From the NCBI GenBank assembly GCA_038323375.1, contig JBBQGV010000021.1:5832-69831 (forward strand): 64,000 nucleotides of DNA. The letters run 5' to 3'. The position numbers and the translations under genes were made by a program. The first letter of the stretch is position 1. Every line of letters begins with the position of its first letter. The notes beneath the pieces were generated by a model. It did not search any database, was not told where the DNA came from, and was given only the letters and a program-made list of their open reading frames with translations. The DNA comes from JABWAJ01 sp038323375. GTDB lineage: Bacteria > Bacteroidota > Bacteroidia > Chitinophagales > Saprospiraceae. Positions 26,544 through 35,144 of this stretch are shown one piece after another.

Positions 26544-27145
26544 GTACCGCCGAACTCCGATTCGGCAGCAAAGCAAGTACCGCCGAACTCCGATTCGGCA
26601 GCAAAGCAAGTACAGCCGAACTCCGATTCGGCAGCAAAGCAAGTACCTCCGAACTCCGATTCGGCAGCAAAGCAAGTACCGCCGAACTCCGATTCGGCTG
26701 AAATACGCAGTATGCATGTATGATTCAACAGATTCGGCAGCAAAGCAAGTACCGCCGAACTCCGATTCGGCGGCAAAGCAAGTACCGCCGAACTCCGATT
26801 CGGCTGAAATACGCAGTATGCATGTATGATTCAACAGATTCGGCGGCAAAGCAAGTACCTCCGAACTCCGATTCGGCAGCAAAGCAAGTACCGCCGAACT
26901 TCGATTCGGCTGAAATACGCAGTATGCATGTATGATTCAACAGATTCGGCGGCAAAGCAAGTACCTCCGAACTCCGATTCGGCAGCAAAGCAAGTACCGC
27001 CGAACTCCGATTCGGCTGAAATACGCAGTATGCATGTATGATTCAACAGATTCGGCGGCGGAGCAAGTACCGCCGAACTCCGATTCGGCTGAAATACGCA
27101 GTATGCAGTATGCATGTATGATTCAACCGAATCAGGGGCAAAGCA
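26544..27145. repeat. Higher-order tandem repeat array (33-bp core, 106-bp superunit)
   Basis: Twelve copies of a 33-bp unit (GTACCGCCGAACTCCGATTC followed by GGCAGCAAAGCAA) start at 26544, 26577, 26610, 26643, 26676, 26749, 26782, 26855, 26888, 26961, 26994 and 27067. From 26676 every second copy carries an extra 40-bp block with CGCAGTATGCATGTATGATT, giving a 73-bp unit and a 106-bp superunit (33+73). Each core contains a small hairpin, CCGAA-ctccga-TTCGG. Since 106 is not a multiple of 3, no reading frame persists, so the many short ORFs here are not real genes. The array fills the gap between the gld terminator and the convergent TPR gene. Confidence 0.9.
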
Positions 27146-27163
27146 AAGCGGAACGCAAAGTTG

Positions 27164-28777
27164 TTACTGCCGGATGGTCGTTCTGAATCGCTGGTCTAAA
27201 AGCGGGGCATTTTGAATCAGTTCTTTTCTGGAAATCCCTGCTTGGTCTGCCTTTTTGTTTGTCTTTTTGAAGGCATTGGTATCGTTGGTTTTCACAGCAT
27301 CTTCCAGGACAATTGAAAAAACTCGCGGGTCTTTTGAATTATTGGCAACTGCCGCTTTTGCAGCATAAAGCGCCTCTTTTTCATTGCCCAGCGCTTTGTC
27401 TGCGCTCGCTTTATCTTCCAACGCCTTCATATCATTCGGGTTGGACTGAATCATAAGCTCCGCTTCCCGTTTTATCCTGATTTGCACTTTTCTTTCATCG
27501 GAGATTGCTTTACTCAGTTGCTGAATATTCTTGTCAGCTTCGGGCTTTAGTTCACTGGCTTTTTCAAGGTCTTGTTCCGCTTTATCTAATGCCTGAATTT
27601 TCAGGTAAATAGTACTGCGCGTCACAAACGCTTCAGCCAGTTTATTCGTGTCCGGTTTTAGCTCAATGATGGCGTTAATATCGTTCAGAGCCTCTGTCGT
27701 ATTGCCCATCTCAAAGTTGAGTATAGCCCGGTTGTTGAGCGCTAACGGGTAGGCCGGATGCGTTTCCAGTACTTTGTTGACCGATTCCAGGGCTTTTTCG
27801 GGGTGGTTGGTCGCGAGGTGACTGTCGGAAAGTACCATGTTAACAAGCACATTAGCTGCCGAATCGCCTGGTTGAATGTTTTCCAATTGTGCAATTGCCT
27901 CCTCCGGTTTTCCCATTTCATTGGCAATGACGCCAAAAAGCAGTTGCATATTGGAAAATATACCTTCAGTGAGCAAGCCTTCGGTGAAGATACTGGAGAG
28001 GGAGGTAATCGTATCCACCTCCGTACCGCTGGTGATCAAAAGCTTCTTTAAGTCTATGTTCAGGAATTTGTACTTGGTAAGCACGATATTTTTTCCCGAT
28101 GCTTCATTTTCGGTAGTGCCCCAAATGATGAGCTGGGCATTGCAATTGCGGGCAATGCGTTCTGCCTCCTTTGTCGTAATCGGATAGCGCACTTTGTCTT
28201 TGATGACATCAATATTGTAAAACTCAATCCCGGCATTGATCCCGGCCTGATCATTCAACTCAGCCAATTTTCCTTTTATTTGCCAGTGAATATCATCTGA
28301 TGGTACTTCACCCTGCTTCAAAGGTATGAAAGGCAACACCAGAATTTTGAATGCAGTCGTATCCTCGAAAACCGGGCAAAAACTGTCGGCAACAGGAGGT
28401 GGATCCGCTTGTTTATTGCTAAAAACCAACGCCGCAACTACCGCCGCCAGCGCCAGTGCCCCGCCCACAATCCACGGAAGCAGGCGCTTCGCAGGTTTCC
28501 CCTGAATGTCGCTGCCGCCTTCTTTTTTCAGCGCTTCCAGCAAATCCAGGATTTGATCGGTGACTTGGTTATAGTTCAGCCTGGCATTATCAAAACTAAC
28601 CAAGCCCTGTTTTTCATCCTTTTGTGTTTTCTGAAACAAGGATTGCGCCTGAATGGCATCATTGGCTAAGCTGCTGCCTGCCTTCTCCAATTCTTCTACT
28701 AAGCGCTGCAAGGCATGTTCTATATCGGCTTTGCCGACCAAGCGCTTGATTTCCGCAATCAGTTGTATTTTATCCAT
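27164..28777 (-). CDS. Membrane-anchored TPR protein with EAD11-like effector-associated domain
   Basis: A 537-aa protein. Residues 1-85 resemble the effector-associated domain EAD11 by motif: IQLIAEIKRLVGKADIEHAL, then a spacer with QAQSLFQKTQKDEKQGLVSF and RLNYNQVTDQILDLLEAL. A transmembrane helix follows at 98-119 (LLPWIVGGALALAAVVAALV). Next is a beta/alpha domain from 140 (FKILVLPFIPLK ... NAQLIIWGTTE), similar in feel to FlgO/TolB-N-like domains. A row of TPR helices spans about 285-460 (HPAYPLALNNRAILNFEMGN). EADs are adaptor domains known from bacterial conflict and STAND systems, so a signalling or defence role is possible. No EAD-bearing effector is adjacent. The EAD call is by eye. 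Confidence 0.65.
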   Translation of the reverse strand: MDKIQLIAEIKRLVGKADIEHALQRLVEELEKAGSSLANDAIQAQSLFQKTQKDEKQGLVSFDNARLNYNQVTDQILDLLEALKKEGGSDIQGKPAKRLLPWIVGGALALAAVVAALVFSNKQADPPPVADSFCPVFEDTTAFKILVLPFIPLKQGEVPSDDIHWQIKGKLAELNDQAGINAGIEFYNIDVIKDKVRYPITTKEAERIARNCNAQLIIWGTTENEASGKNIVLTKYKFLNIDLKKLLITSGTEVDTITSLSSIFTEGLLTEGIFSNMQLLFGVIANEMGKPEEAIAQLENIQPGDSAANVLVNMVLSDSHLATNHPEKALESVNKVLETHPAYPLALNNRAILNFEMGNTTEALNDINAIIELKPDTNKLAEAFVTRSTIYLKIQALDKAEQDLEKASELKPEADKNIQQLSKAISDERKVQIRIKREAELMIQSNPNDMKALEDKASADKALGNEKEALYAAKAAVANNSKDPRVFSIVLEDAVKTNDTNAFKKTNKKADQAGISRKELIQNAPLLDQRFRTTIRQ

Positions 28778-29043
28778 TAGATCACCATGCGTTTAATATA
28801 GGGAAGCTATTTTCACATCAAAGTTAACAATCGCTTGCAACACTGCAAATGGATTAAGCCCATAGCTGTCTGGAACATCGTGTAACACAACTCTTTTCCG
28901 TGTTGTCCGTGTCCTTCGTATCGTCCGCGTTCCAAAAAAACATCAATAGGAACACGGACTACAGGGATTGCTGTGCTTGTTTCCCTATGCATATTCCGCA
29001 CATGGGATAAAGCCCTTTGACTTGTAAGAAGGTGTGTGCGGCA

Positions 29044-29850
29044 TCATACTTTTTTTCCAAGTTCAACCGCGCGGCTCAAAGCGGCATTGGCGCCTTCGAT
29101 GATCGCTTGTCGCAGATCCTTTTCCGCATAAGACCGGAGCGCTGCCTCGGTGGTACCGCCCCGGGAACACACCTTTTCAATCCACTCCCCGCAGGAAAAA
29201 TCCGATTTATCGTACAACTCGATGGCACCGCGGAAGGTTTGGCTTACCAATAGTTCTGACTCCGACTGGTTGAAACCCATGTCGCGGGCCGCGCTCATCA
29301 TGGCTTCCATAAAAAACCAGACGTATGCAGGGCCGCTTCCCGACACAGCCGTTGCTGCGTCAATAGCCGATTCCTGCGCCACATAAACCGTTTTTCCGGT
29401 CGTATTCAGCAGGTTTTGAACCATAACCAACTCGATGCGCGTGACCTCGTCGGAAGACGTAAAAGCCGTCATGCCCATGCCGATCTGGGCGGGCAGGTTG
29501 GGCATGGCGCGGATGATTTTTCGCGCCCCCAATTGTTCTCCAATCGTTTCGATGCGCACCCCGGCCATGATGGACAGGAACACCTGCTGCGGGTCAATCA
29601 GCGGGCGCAGACCCTGGAACAAAGCTTCTGAATCCTGCGGCTTAACGGCCAGGATGACCAAATCGGCGGCCCGGATACAGTTTTCCGGCTCGCCATACAC
29701 CGTGCCGATGTCTTTTTTACTGAGTTCATCCGCCTTTTCCGGCGATTTTTCTAAGATCATCATGTCTTCCTTCACGGTAATGTGCGAGCGGAGAAAGCTT
29801 TGTGCGTACGTCAGCCCCATGTTGCCGCCACCAATGATGAGTATTTTCAT
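29044..29850 (-). CDS. proC: Pyrroline-5-carboxylate reductase
   Basis: A 268-aa enzyme of proline synthesis that reduces 1-pyrroline-5-carboxylate to proline with NAD(P)H. It has the N-terminal dinucleotide site ILIIGGGNMGLTYAQSF, LVILAVKPQD near residue 67, and IMAGVRIETIGEQLG. The family signature runs from SGSGPAYVWFFMEAMMSAA to the C-terminal GGTTEAAL. Length and motif order are normal. It appears monocistronic. Downstream (29851-30084) is a 234-bp spacer with nothing recognisable. Confidence 0.95.
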   Translation of the reverse strand: MKILIIGGGNMGLTYAQSFLRSHITVKEDMMILEKSPEKADELSKKDIGTVYGEPENCIRAADLVILAVKPQDSEALFQGLRPLIDPQQVFLSIMAGVRIETIGEQLGARKIIRAMPNLPAQIGMGMTAFTSSDEVTRIELVMVQNLLNTTGKTVYVAQESAIDAATAVSGSGPAYVWFFMEAMMSAARDMGFNQSESELLVSQTFRGAIELYDKSDFSCGEWIEKVCSRGGTTEAALRSYAEKDLRQAIIEGANAALSRAVELGKKV

Positions 29851-30084
29851 GGATATGTATTATTGCAGTGTTTCTAAAGCCGCAAAGTTAGGTTAATTTG
29901 TGTAGCTTGTTTAGGTGCGCTGAATGGAACAAACCCTGGTTCCGCCGGGAACCTGATTTTCGGCGGCTTCAGTGGGAGGCATGCCAGCCAGAGACCGGCA
30001 AATATTACATGCGAGACGGAGCCATCGCGCGATCAGGGATGGCACACCTAAAGCACAAAATAATCCCGGCGCTGCTCGCTTTTT

Positions 30085-33000
30085 TTACCGCAGCACGAAC
30101 CTTCCCGTCGCCTGAATTTCCCCGTTGCTGATTTCATAAAAATAAAGCCCTGCGCCAGGAAGATCTTTGTTTTCGATGCGGAAGTGATGAAGCCCTTCCG
30201 GGAAAACGTGGGCCTGTTGCGAAACCAACCGACCGGCAACGTCGTAAACATTCAGGGAAACCCCGGTTTCGCTACCCGTGCGGAACTGGATGTCCCCGGC
30301 TGCATTGAACGGATTAGGCATACAACCCAGCAACGTCAGGGACGACAAACCGGTCGGCACCTGCTCAAAATCCAGCACAACCGATCCAACCGCCACTTCG
30401 CCCTGCCCGTTGAGAAAATAACTTTCGGGGTTGAGGCCCTCTGGTAAAATGCGGAGCGCCGACTGCCAGTCGGTTGGCGCTTTGGCGCGAAACTGCAACG
30501 CGGCTGTCGGTGCCGTTCCCGGACTCAACGGGTTCCAACTCACGCGGATGCGCCCTTGTTCAGCTTCCGAAGTACCGAAATTGGCGTCGTTCATCGAAGC
30601 GGTTGGCGCGATTTCCAGGAATTCGAGCAGATCCGGGTCAAATTGCAACAGGCACTGAAATCCCAACGCATCAGATCGGCTCCCTTCAAGTTGCAGGGTG
30701 TAAGCTTCGCCCGGCGCCAGCGGGGTATTGGCAGCACTGAAACGCAGGCTTTCGCTGCTGCGTGGTTCGATGTTTTGAAGTCCTGCCGGGTTGGCGTTGT
30801 TGTTCACATCGCCGATTTTGATCCCGACAAAATTGATGGTGGTATCGCTGCTCAGCTCCTGGATCAGCACACTTTCCGGGAAATTTTGTCCAAAAGGGTT
30901 GTTTGGGTCGGCGAAGGCGAAATCCTCCGGCACAAACCGCCAGGAGGTATTGTTGCTGAATGCAGTGTCTATGCTGAGGATGATCCGGCGCAAGAGGATA
31001 ATATCGAGGGTGGAGACATTGCCCGAACGGTTGGCGTCAGCAGCAATTACCTTATAGGGTGAATTGAGCAATTGCGTGACCGTAATGTGCCGGCTGATGA
31101 GGATGACGTCTACGGTGGAAATGCCGTTGGGGTGGGCAATGTTTTTTCCGGGATCTACTTTATACCCCATACCAGGCGGCACCTCGGTGAACGCATAAAC
31201 CCCGTCGCTTTGGGTGATCAGGGAATCGTTGTAAGGCCCGTTCAGTAAAACCTGCGCCTGGCCGATGCCTGCACCCGCTTCGGTGCGGAGGTTGCCGTGA
31301 ATGCGCCAGGTTGGAACGCAGGCATTGTTGGGGTCATCAATGACAAATTCTACGGTGCAGGAACTTAAATTCCCGGCATCGTCGCGCGCCCAAAGGGTCA
31401 ACTGCTGTAAGCCGATCGAGTCGCAATTATAGGCAACGCTGTTCAAATTGCCGTCCGGCGAAAAAGAAAGTGCCGCTTCGGAACAGTTGTCGGAAAGCAC
31501 CGCCAATAAATCGCCCGGCACCAGGGTGAGTTCGGTTTCGGCATCCAATTCAAATACCAAATTGCCGGCGCAAGCCAATGTTGGCGGCGTACAATCCTGC
31601 ACTTCAAAATTGAGGGTGTGTAAGGTGATGTTTCCACAGGCGTCGGAAACATTGACCAAAAAAGCATGTTCCCCTTCCGGATATTGTCCGCTGATGCGGT
31701 AAAATGAATCCCCAAGTGCGCTGAGCACGCCAAGCATGTCGCTTTGCGGAGGCTGGTTGTTGAGCCTCAAGCTGTGGAAAACGGTCAAGCTGCCCGGACA
31801 GTCGTCATTGATGGAAAAATCAAAATTTACCGCGCCGGTGCAACTTCCGATTGCTGTTGCGCACACGGATTGGGAGGAAACAGGAACATGGATTTGCGGT
31901 GCCTGATCGTCTGCGACGCGGATAATTTGCTGATACCTGTAATGACCCGTTGAAGCGCCAATTTCCACGGCTGCGCCGCCCGATGTCACCCGGTAAAACA
32001 TCTCCCCGTCGGAGTACAGTTCGTAAGGTGTTCCGGCAGGAAAGAAGAATGGCCCGCGCGGGATTTCAAACGCGGGGGAAACGCCGTCGTATTCGCACCA
32101 GTTAATGAGGGTATGGGTTCGGATGATGCGGTAACATTCCGGGCCACCGGTGTTTTGCTCTATGGTTTCCGATACCGCAACAGTAATGCTGTCGCAGCCT
32201 TCAGTGGTGATCGTAAATGCTGAAAAATTAAGGTCTAAGCAAGAAACGGTCATATCTCCCGGTGTCATAAAACGGTAGTCGTGCTCACTGCTCAGGGTGA
32301 TGACCTGGGTGGCAACGGCAGGAGCGTTGCCCGGATTGTCTCTTGCGATCCAAGTACGGGTGATGGTTCCCACATTGCAGGGGCCAAGGTTTTGCACCAC
32401 TGAAAATTGAACATCAAAACTACAATTATCCGCAAACTGGGGTGCGTCAAAGGCGGCAGTGAGGTAGGGTGAAAAGTCGCTGGTGCAGGAAATGGTGCGG
32501 TTGGGGGCAGGCTGAACCACTTGCGGCGGTACGCGATCTTCAACGGTCACCAATGAATTGCATTCATTAAAATTGCCATAACAATCGTACAGGCGCAATA
32601 CCACTTCAACGGTAGCATTGGTACAAAAAAAGTCAATGCTGTCGCGGAAAAGGCTGTCGGGTTCGTCCACAAATTTCAATTTGAATTCGCCGACGCAACA
32701 GTCGTCGAAGCTGCCCTCGTCTATATTTGACGGATAAAGGCGCGCAAAACCAGTTGACGTCAGTGAAAAAGATACTGCGTTGTCGCAAAGCATAAAAGGG
32801 GTTTGATCGTCTGCGATTTCCAGCGTTCCCGTCATTTCATTCGTATTGCCGCAGGCGTCTGTGGCTTGGTATATGATGTTGTGTACGCCTAATGGCAGAC
32901 CCGGAAAAGGGAGAATTCCTCCGTCGTTGCCATTGACGCCATTGACGTAAGTAGCTTCGCCCAATGGGGTGAAAATCCTGATGGTAAAGGCATTGCAGGG

Positions 33001-34794
33001 GTCGTCCACAATCGGCGCCGGAATCAAACCTGCGCCGGTGCAATACCCCAAACCGTTGATCTGTGGAGAGACGGTAGCGCTGATGACGATGGGGGGCGCT
33101 TCAATAGTGGGCGGGGTCACATCGCGCACCACAATGAACTGGATATTGTCGGCGCCCAGCCCGTCGGTGCTGTAAATGGCATTCGTGCAGGCATCAATGA
33201 CAAACCAGGTGCGCCGGATGGTGAAACTGACATCCGTATTGCCGCAAAGGTTAATGCGTTGATCCATAAAGGAATAGGCCATTCCGCAAAGCGGGTTGTT
33301 CACTAAAGTTGGAATGCCGGCCTGGCCGGCGGTTCCATTAACAATACCGGGGTTGGCCTGGTATGCTTCGCAGGTAAAGGTTAGATCCTGGGGGAATCGA
33401 AGTTCCGCCTGCGTGCCCCGTGCAATGGAAATGGTCTGGATTCTGGTGCGCACGTTGCCCACGGCATCTACCGCGCGCCAGGTGCGAAAAATCCGAACTT
33501 TGGGGTTGCCGCATTGCGTTTCAGTCCACTGATCTGTGTAGGTTAATACTACGGGCGTGCAATCGGTGGCAATTGCGAAACCCGTTGCTTCCGGTTGCCA
33601 GGACGCCGTGCAGGAGATGGTCATATTTGGTGGCGTCGTGAGCGTCGGCAGGGTAAAATCTTTGACATTGATGTTGGTAATGCAAAACAATTCGCTGCAA
33701 TCGTCCTGAATCACACCAAGTAAGGTCTGACCTGCATAATCGGCTGTAATTGTATCGCCGAGGTTTTGCCCTGCATCATTGTAGACTCCGACGGTGTAGA
33801 AATCGTAGGTAATCGGAGTGCCGGCCAACAGCATCGCGGGTGTAACCGGAATGATGCAAGTGGCCGGGTTGAGGGTTACATTGATGGTGCTGTTGCAGGC
33901 TAACGAAGCGGTACTCCGCACGATGACCTGCTTTTCAACGGTGGTTGCGCAGCCAGTTTGGTGATAAGCTCCGTGGGCAGGCACGCCAACATCGAACGTA
34001 TAGCGCACCTTGTACGTCCCCTGCCCGAGTGTGGAAGGAGAAAACGTTTGTGTGAAAAACGTCTGGTTGTTTTGCACGCGGGTAATGCTCCAGAATTCAC
34101 TGGCCGGATCCAGATTAACCACGTTGCCGTCGAAATCGGAGGTGGCGCTGCCCTGTAGGAGTACATTCGGTGCATTGTCGCAATAGAACGTACCGAGATT
34201 TTCAATGAGTGGGTCAGGATAATAGCAAGTATTCGTAACCGGACCAAATACCAGTCCCGGTAAATTAGGGGATTCCACCAGGGCGTACGACGCGTTGGCA
34301 TCGCGCACGGCCGTCTGCAACACATAGACCCCGGTGTTGCCAATTTCGGGGATATTCGTACCCTGCGGCACAGATAAGAGTGAAGCCCGCAAAAATACCT
34401 TATCTGAATCCACCACCCGCCATTGCTGGCCCGAAACCCCGGTGGCGATGATCAATTGGTCGTTGAAGTAACCGCTGTTTGGGTTGCTTCCATTGGCAAT
34501 AATAGGCTGGTTGAGACAGGAACAGGCCGGGATGATATCAATAACCCCATCGGCGTTTAAGTCTGTTCCGCCTTCCGGGATGTTGTTCAGGTTTGTAAAT
34601 GGCACCATGAAATTGCCCGGTAAGGCAAATTGTACGGCTTCCAGAGGACTGGATATGGGTTCTGCTTCCGCGAACAATAAGAAGCGGTTTGAAAATAGAT
34701 CGGGCCATAAGCTGAACCAGAGCGCGAAGGCAACAACGGGAAGATAAACCGGTTTTGGAAAGGCCAAAAAGCCTTTATGAGCTAGCTTTTGCAT
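30085..34794 (-). CDS. Giant secreted HYR/Ig-type protein with dockerin-like and T9SS type A sorting domains
   Basis: About 1,569 aa from the ATG at 34794, where a signal-like hydrophobic segment starts (YLPVVAFALWFSLWP). An upstream TTG frame start at 34953 is unlikely. Much of the protein is beta-sandwich/HYR-like modules: DFTLPTLTTPPNMTISC, DRVPPQVVQP, VSDACGNITLHTL. Near the C-terminus a carboxypeptidase-regulatory-like segment (LRTEAGAGIGQAQVLLNG) precedes two dockerin-like Asp/Asn helices (GISTVDVILISRHI, ADANRSGNVSTLDIILLRR). A cohesin-like domain and a T9SS type A sorting domain follow (LLGCMPNPFNAAGDIQF ... FVLR). It is probably displayed on the surface; binding partners are unknown. 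Confidence 0.88.
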   Translation of the reverse strand: MQKLAHKGFLAFPKPVYLPVVAFALWFSLWPDLFSNRFLLFAEAEPISSPLEAVQFALPGNFMVPFTNLNNIPEGGTDLNADGVIDIIPACSCLNQPIIANGSNPNSGYFNDQLIIATGVSGQQWRVVDSDKVFLRASLLSVPQGTNIPEIGNTGVYVLQTAVRDANASYALVESPNLPGLVFGPVTNTCYYPDPLIENLGTFYCDNAPNVLLQGSATSDFDGNVVNLDPASEFWSITRVQNNQTFFTQTFSPSTLGQGTYKVRYTFDVGVPAHGAYHQTGCATTVEKQVIVRSTASLACNSTINVTLNPATCIIPVTPAMLLAGTPITYDFYTVGVYNDAGQNLGDTITADYAGQTLLGVIQDDCSELFCITNINVKDFTLPTLTTPPNMTISCTASWQPEATGFAIATDCTPVVLTYTDQWTETQCGNPKVRIFRTWRAVDAVGNVRTRIQTISIARGTQAELRFPQDLTFTCEAYQANPGIVNGTAGQAGIPTLVNNPLCGMAYSFMDQRINLCGNTDVSFTIRRTWFVIDACTNAIYSTDGLGADNIQFIVVRDVTPPTIEAPPIVISATVSPQINGLGYCTGAGLIPAPIVDDPCNAFTIRIFTPLGEATYVNGVNGNDGGILPFPGLPLGVHNIIYQATDACGNTNEMTGTLEIADDQTPFMLCDNAVSFSLTSTGFARLYPSNIDEGSFDDCCVGEFKLKFVDEPDSLFRDSIDFFCTNATVEVVLRLYDCYGNFNECNSLVTVEDRVPPQVVQPAPNRTISCTSDFSPYLTAAFDAPQFADNCSFDVQFSVVQNLGPCNVGTITRTWIARDNPGNAPAVATQVITLSSEHDYRFMTPGDMTVSCLDLNFSAFTITTEGCDSITVAVSETIEQNTGGPECYRIIRTHTLINWCEYDGVSPAFEIPRGPFFFPAGTPYELYSDGEMFYRVTSGGAAVEIGASTGHYRYQQIIRVADDQAPQIHVPVSSQSVCATAIGSCTGAVNFDFSINDDCPGSLTVFHSLRLNNQPPQSDMLGVLSALGDSFYRISGQYPEGEHAFLVNVSDACGNITLHTLNFEVQDCTPPTLACAGNLVFELDAETELTLVPGDLLAVLSDNCSEAALSFSPDGNLNSVAYNCDSIGLQQLTLWARDDAGNLSSCTVEFVIDDPNNACVPTWRIHGNLRTEAGAGIGQAQVLLNGPYNDSLITQSDGVYAFTEVPPGMGYKVDPGKNIAHPNGISTVDVILISRHITVTQLLNSPYKVIAADANRSGNVSTLDIILLRRIILSIDTAFSNNTSWRFVPEDFAFADPNNPFGQNFPESVLIQELSSDTTINFVGIKIGDVNNNANPAGLQNIEPRSSESLRFSAANTPLAPGEAYTLQLEGSRSDALGFQCLLQFDPDLLEFLEIAPTASMNDANFGTSEAEQGRIRVSWNPLSPGTAPTAALQFRAKAPTDWQSALRILPEGLNPESYFLNGQGEVAVGSVVLDFEQVPTGLSSLTLLGCMPNPFNAAGDIQFRTGSETGVSLNVYDVAGRLVSQQAHVFPEGLHHFRIENKDLPGAGLYFYEISNGEIQATGRFVLR

Positions 34795-35144
34795 GGGATG
34801 TGGAGTAAAATCGGTTTTGAGAAAAATTTTAGCAAACGGGAACACCGTCGCCAAAAGAAAACAGCAAAAGGGTAAGGCAGTGGTCAGAGAGACCTTACGG
34901 AAAAAAAGCCGGCAGGCTTTCAGTAAAATCCAGTACAGGTTTTGGGTAAGCACAGATGAATCAGTGGTATTGGCCTCGTTATCAGGGTGTTAAAATGCGG
35001 GAGAGTCCTACTGATCGCAGTATAGCTGTTCATGTTCAAGGGATTGGGATGACTGTTCAATATAAAACGAATACAAATATAGCGAATTTGAGCATTTGAC
35101 AGTGCTCATTGCCCCCAACTTTAACCTTTAACCTTTATCCATCC
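34795..35144. other. 350-bp spacer with no recognisable feature
   Basis: Lies between the 3' end of the three-repeat helical protein gene and the start of the T9SS cargo gene, both on the minus strand. A TATATTTG -7-like motif occurs on the minus strand at 35074-35081, but no convincing -33 partner is visible. No RNA gene or repeat was recognised. Confidence 0.5.

Noticed and set aside
26544..27145. CRISPR array
   Set aside because: Units are contiguous or separated by one constant 40-bp block; there are no unique spacers and no cas genes.
26402..27186. Repetitive short proteins in the tandem array on both strands
   Set aside because: The 106-bp period shifts the frame at each superunit, so no frame is conserved, and no ribosome sites or signals are present.
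28813..29001. 62-codon frame upstream of the TPR gene
   Set aside because: No ribosome site, no motif and located in a spacer; probably chance.
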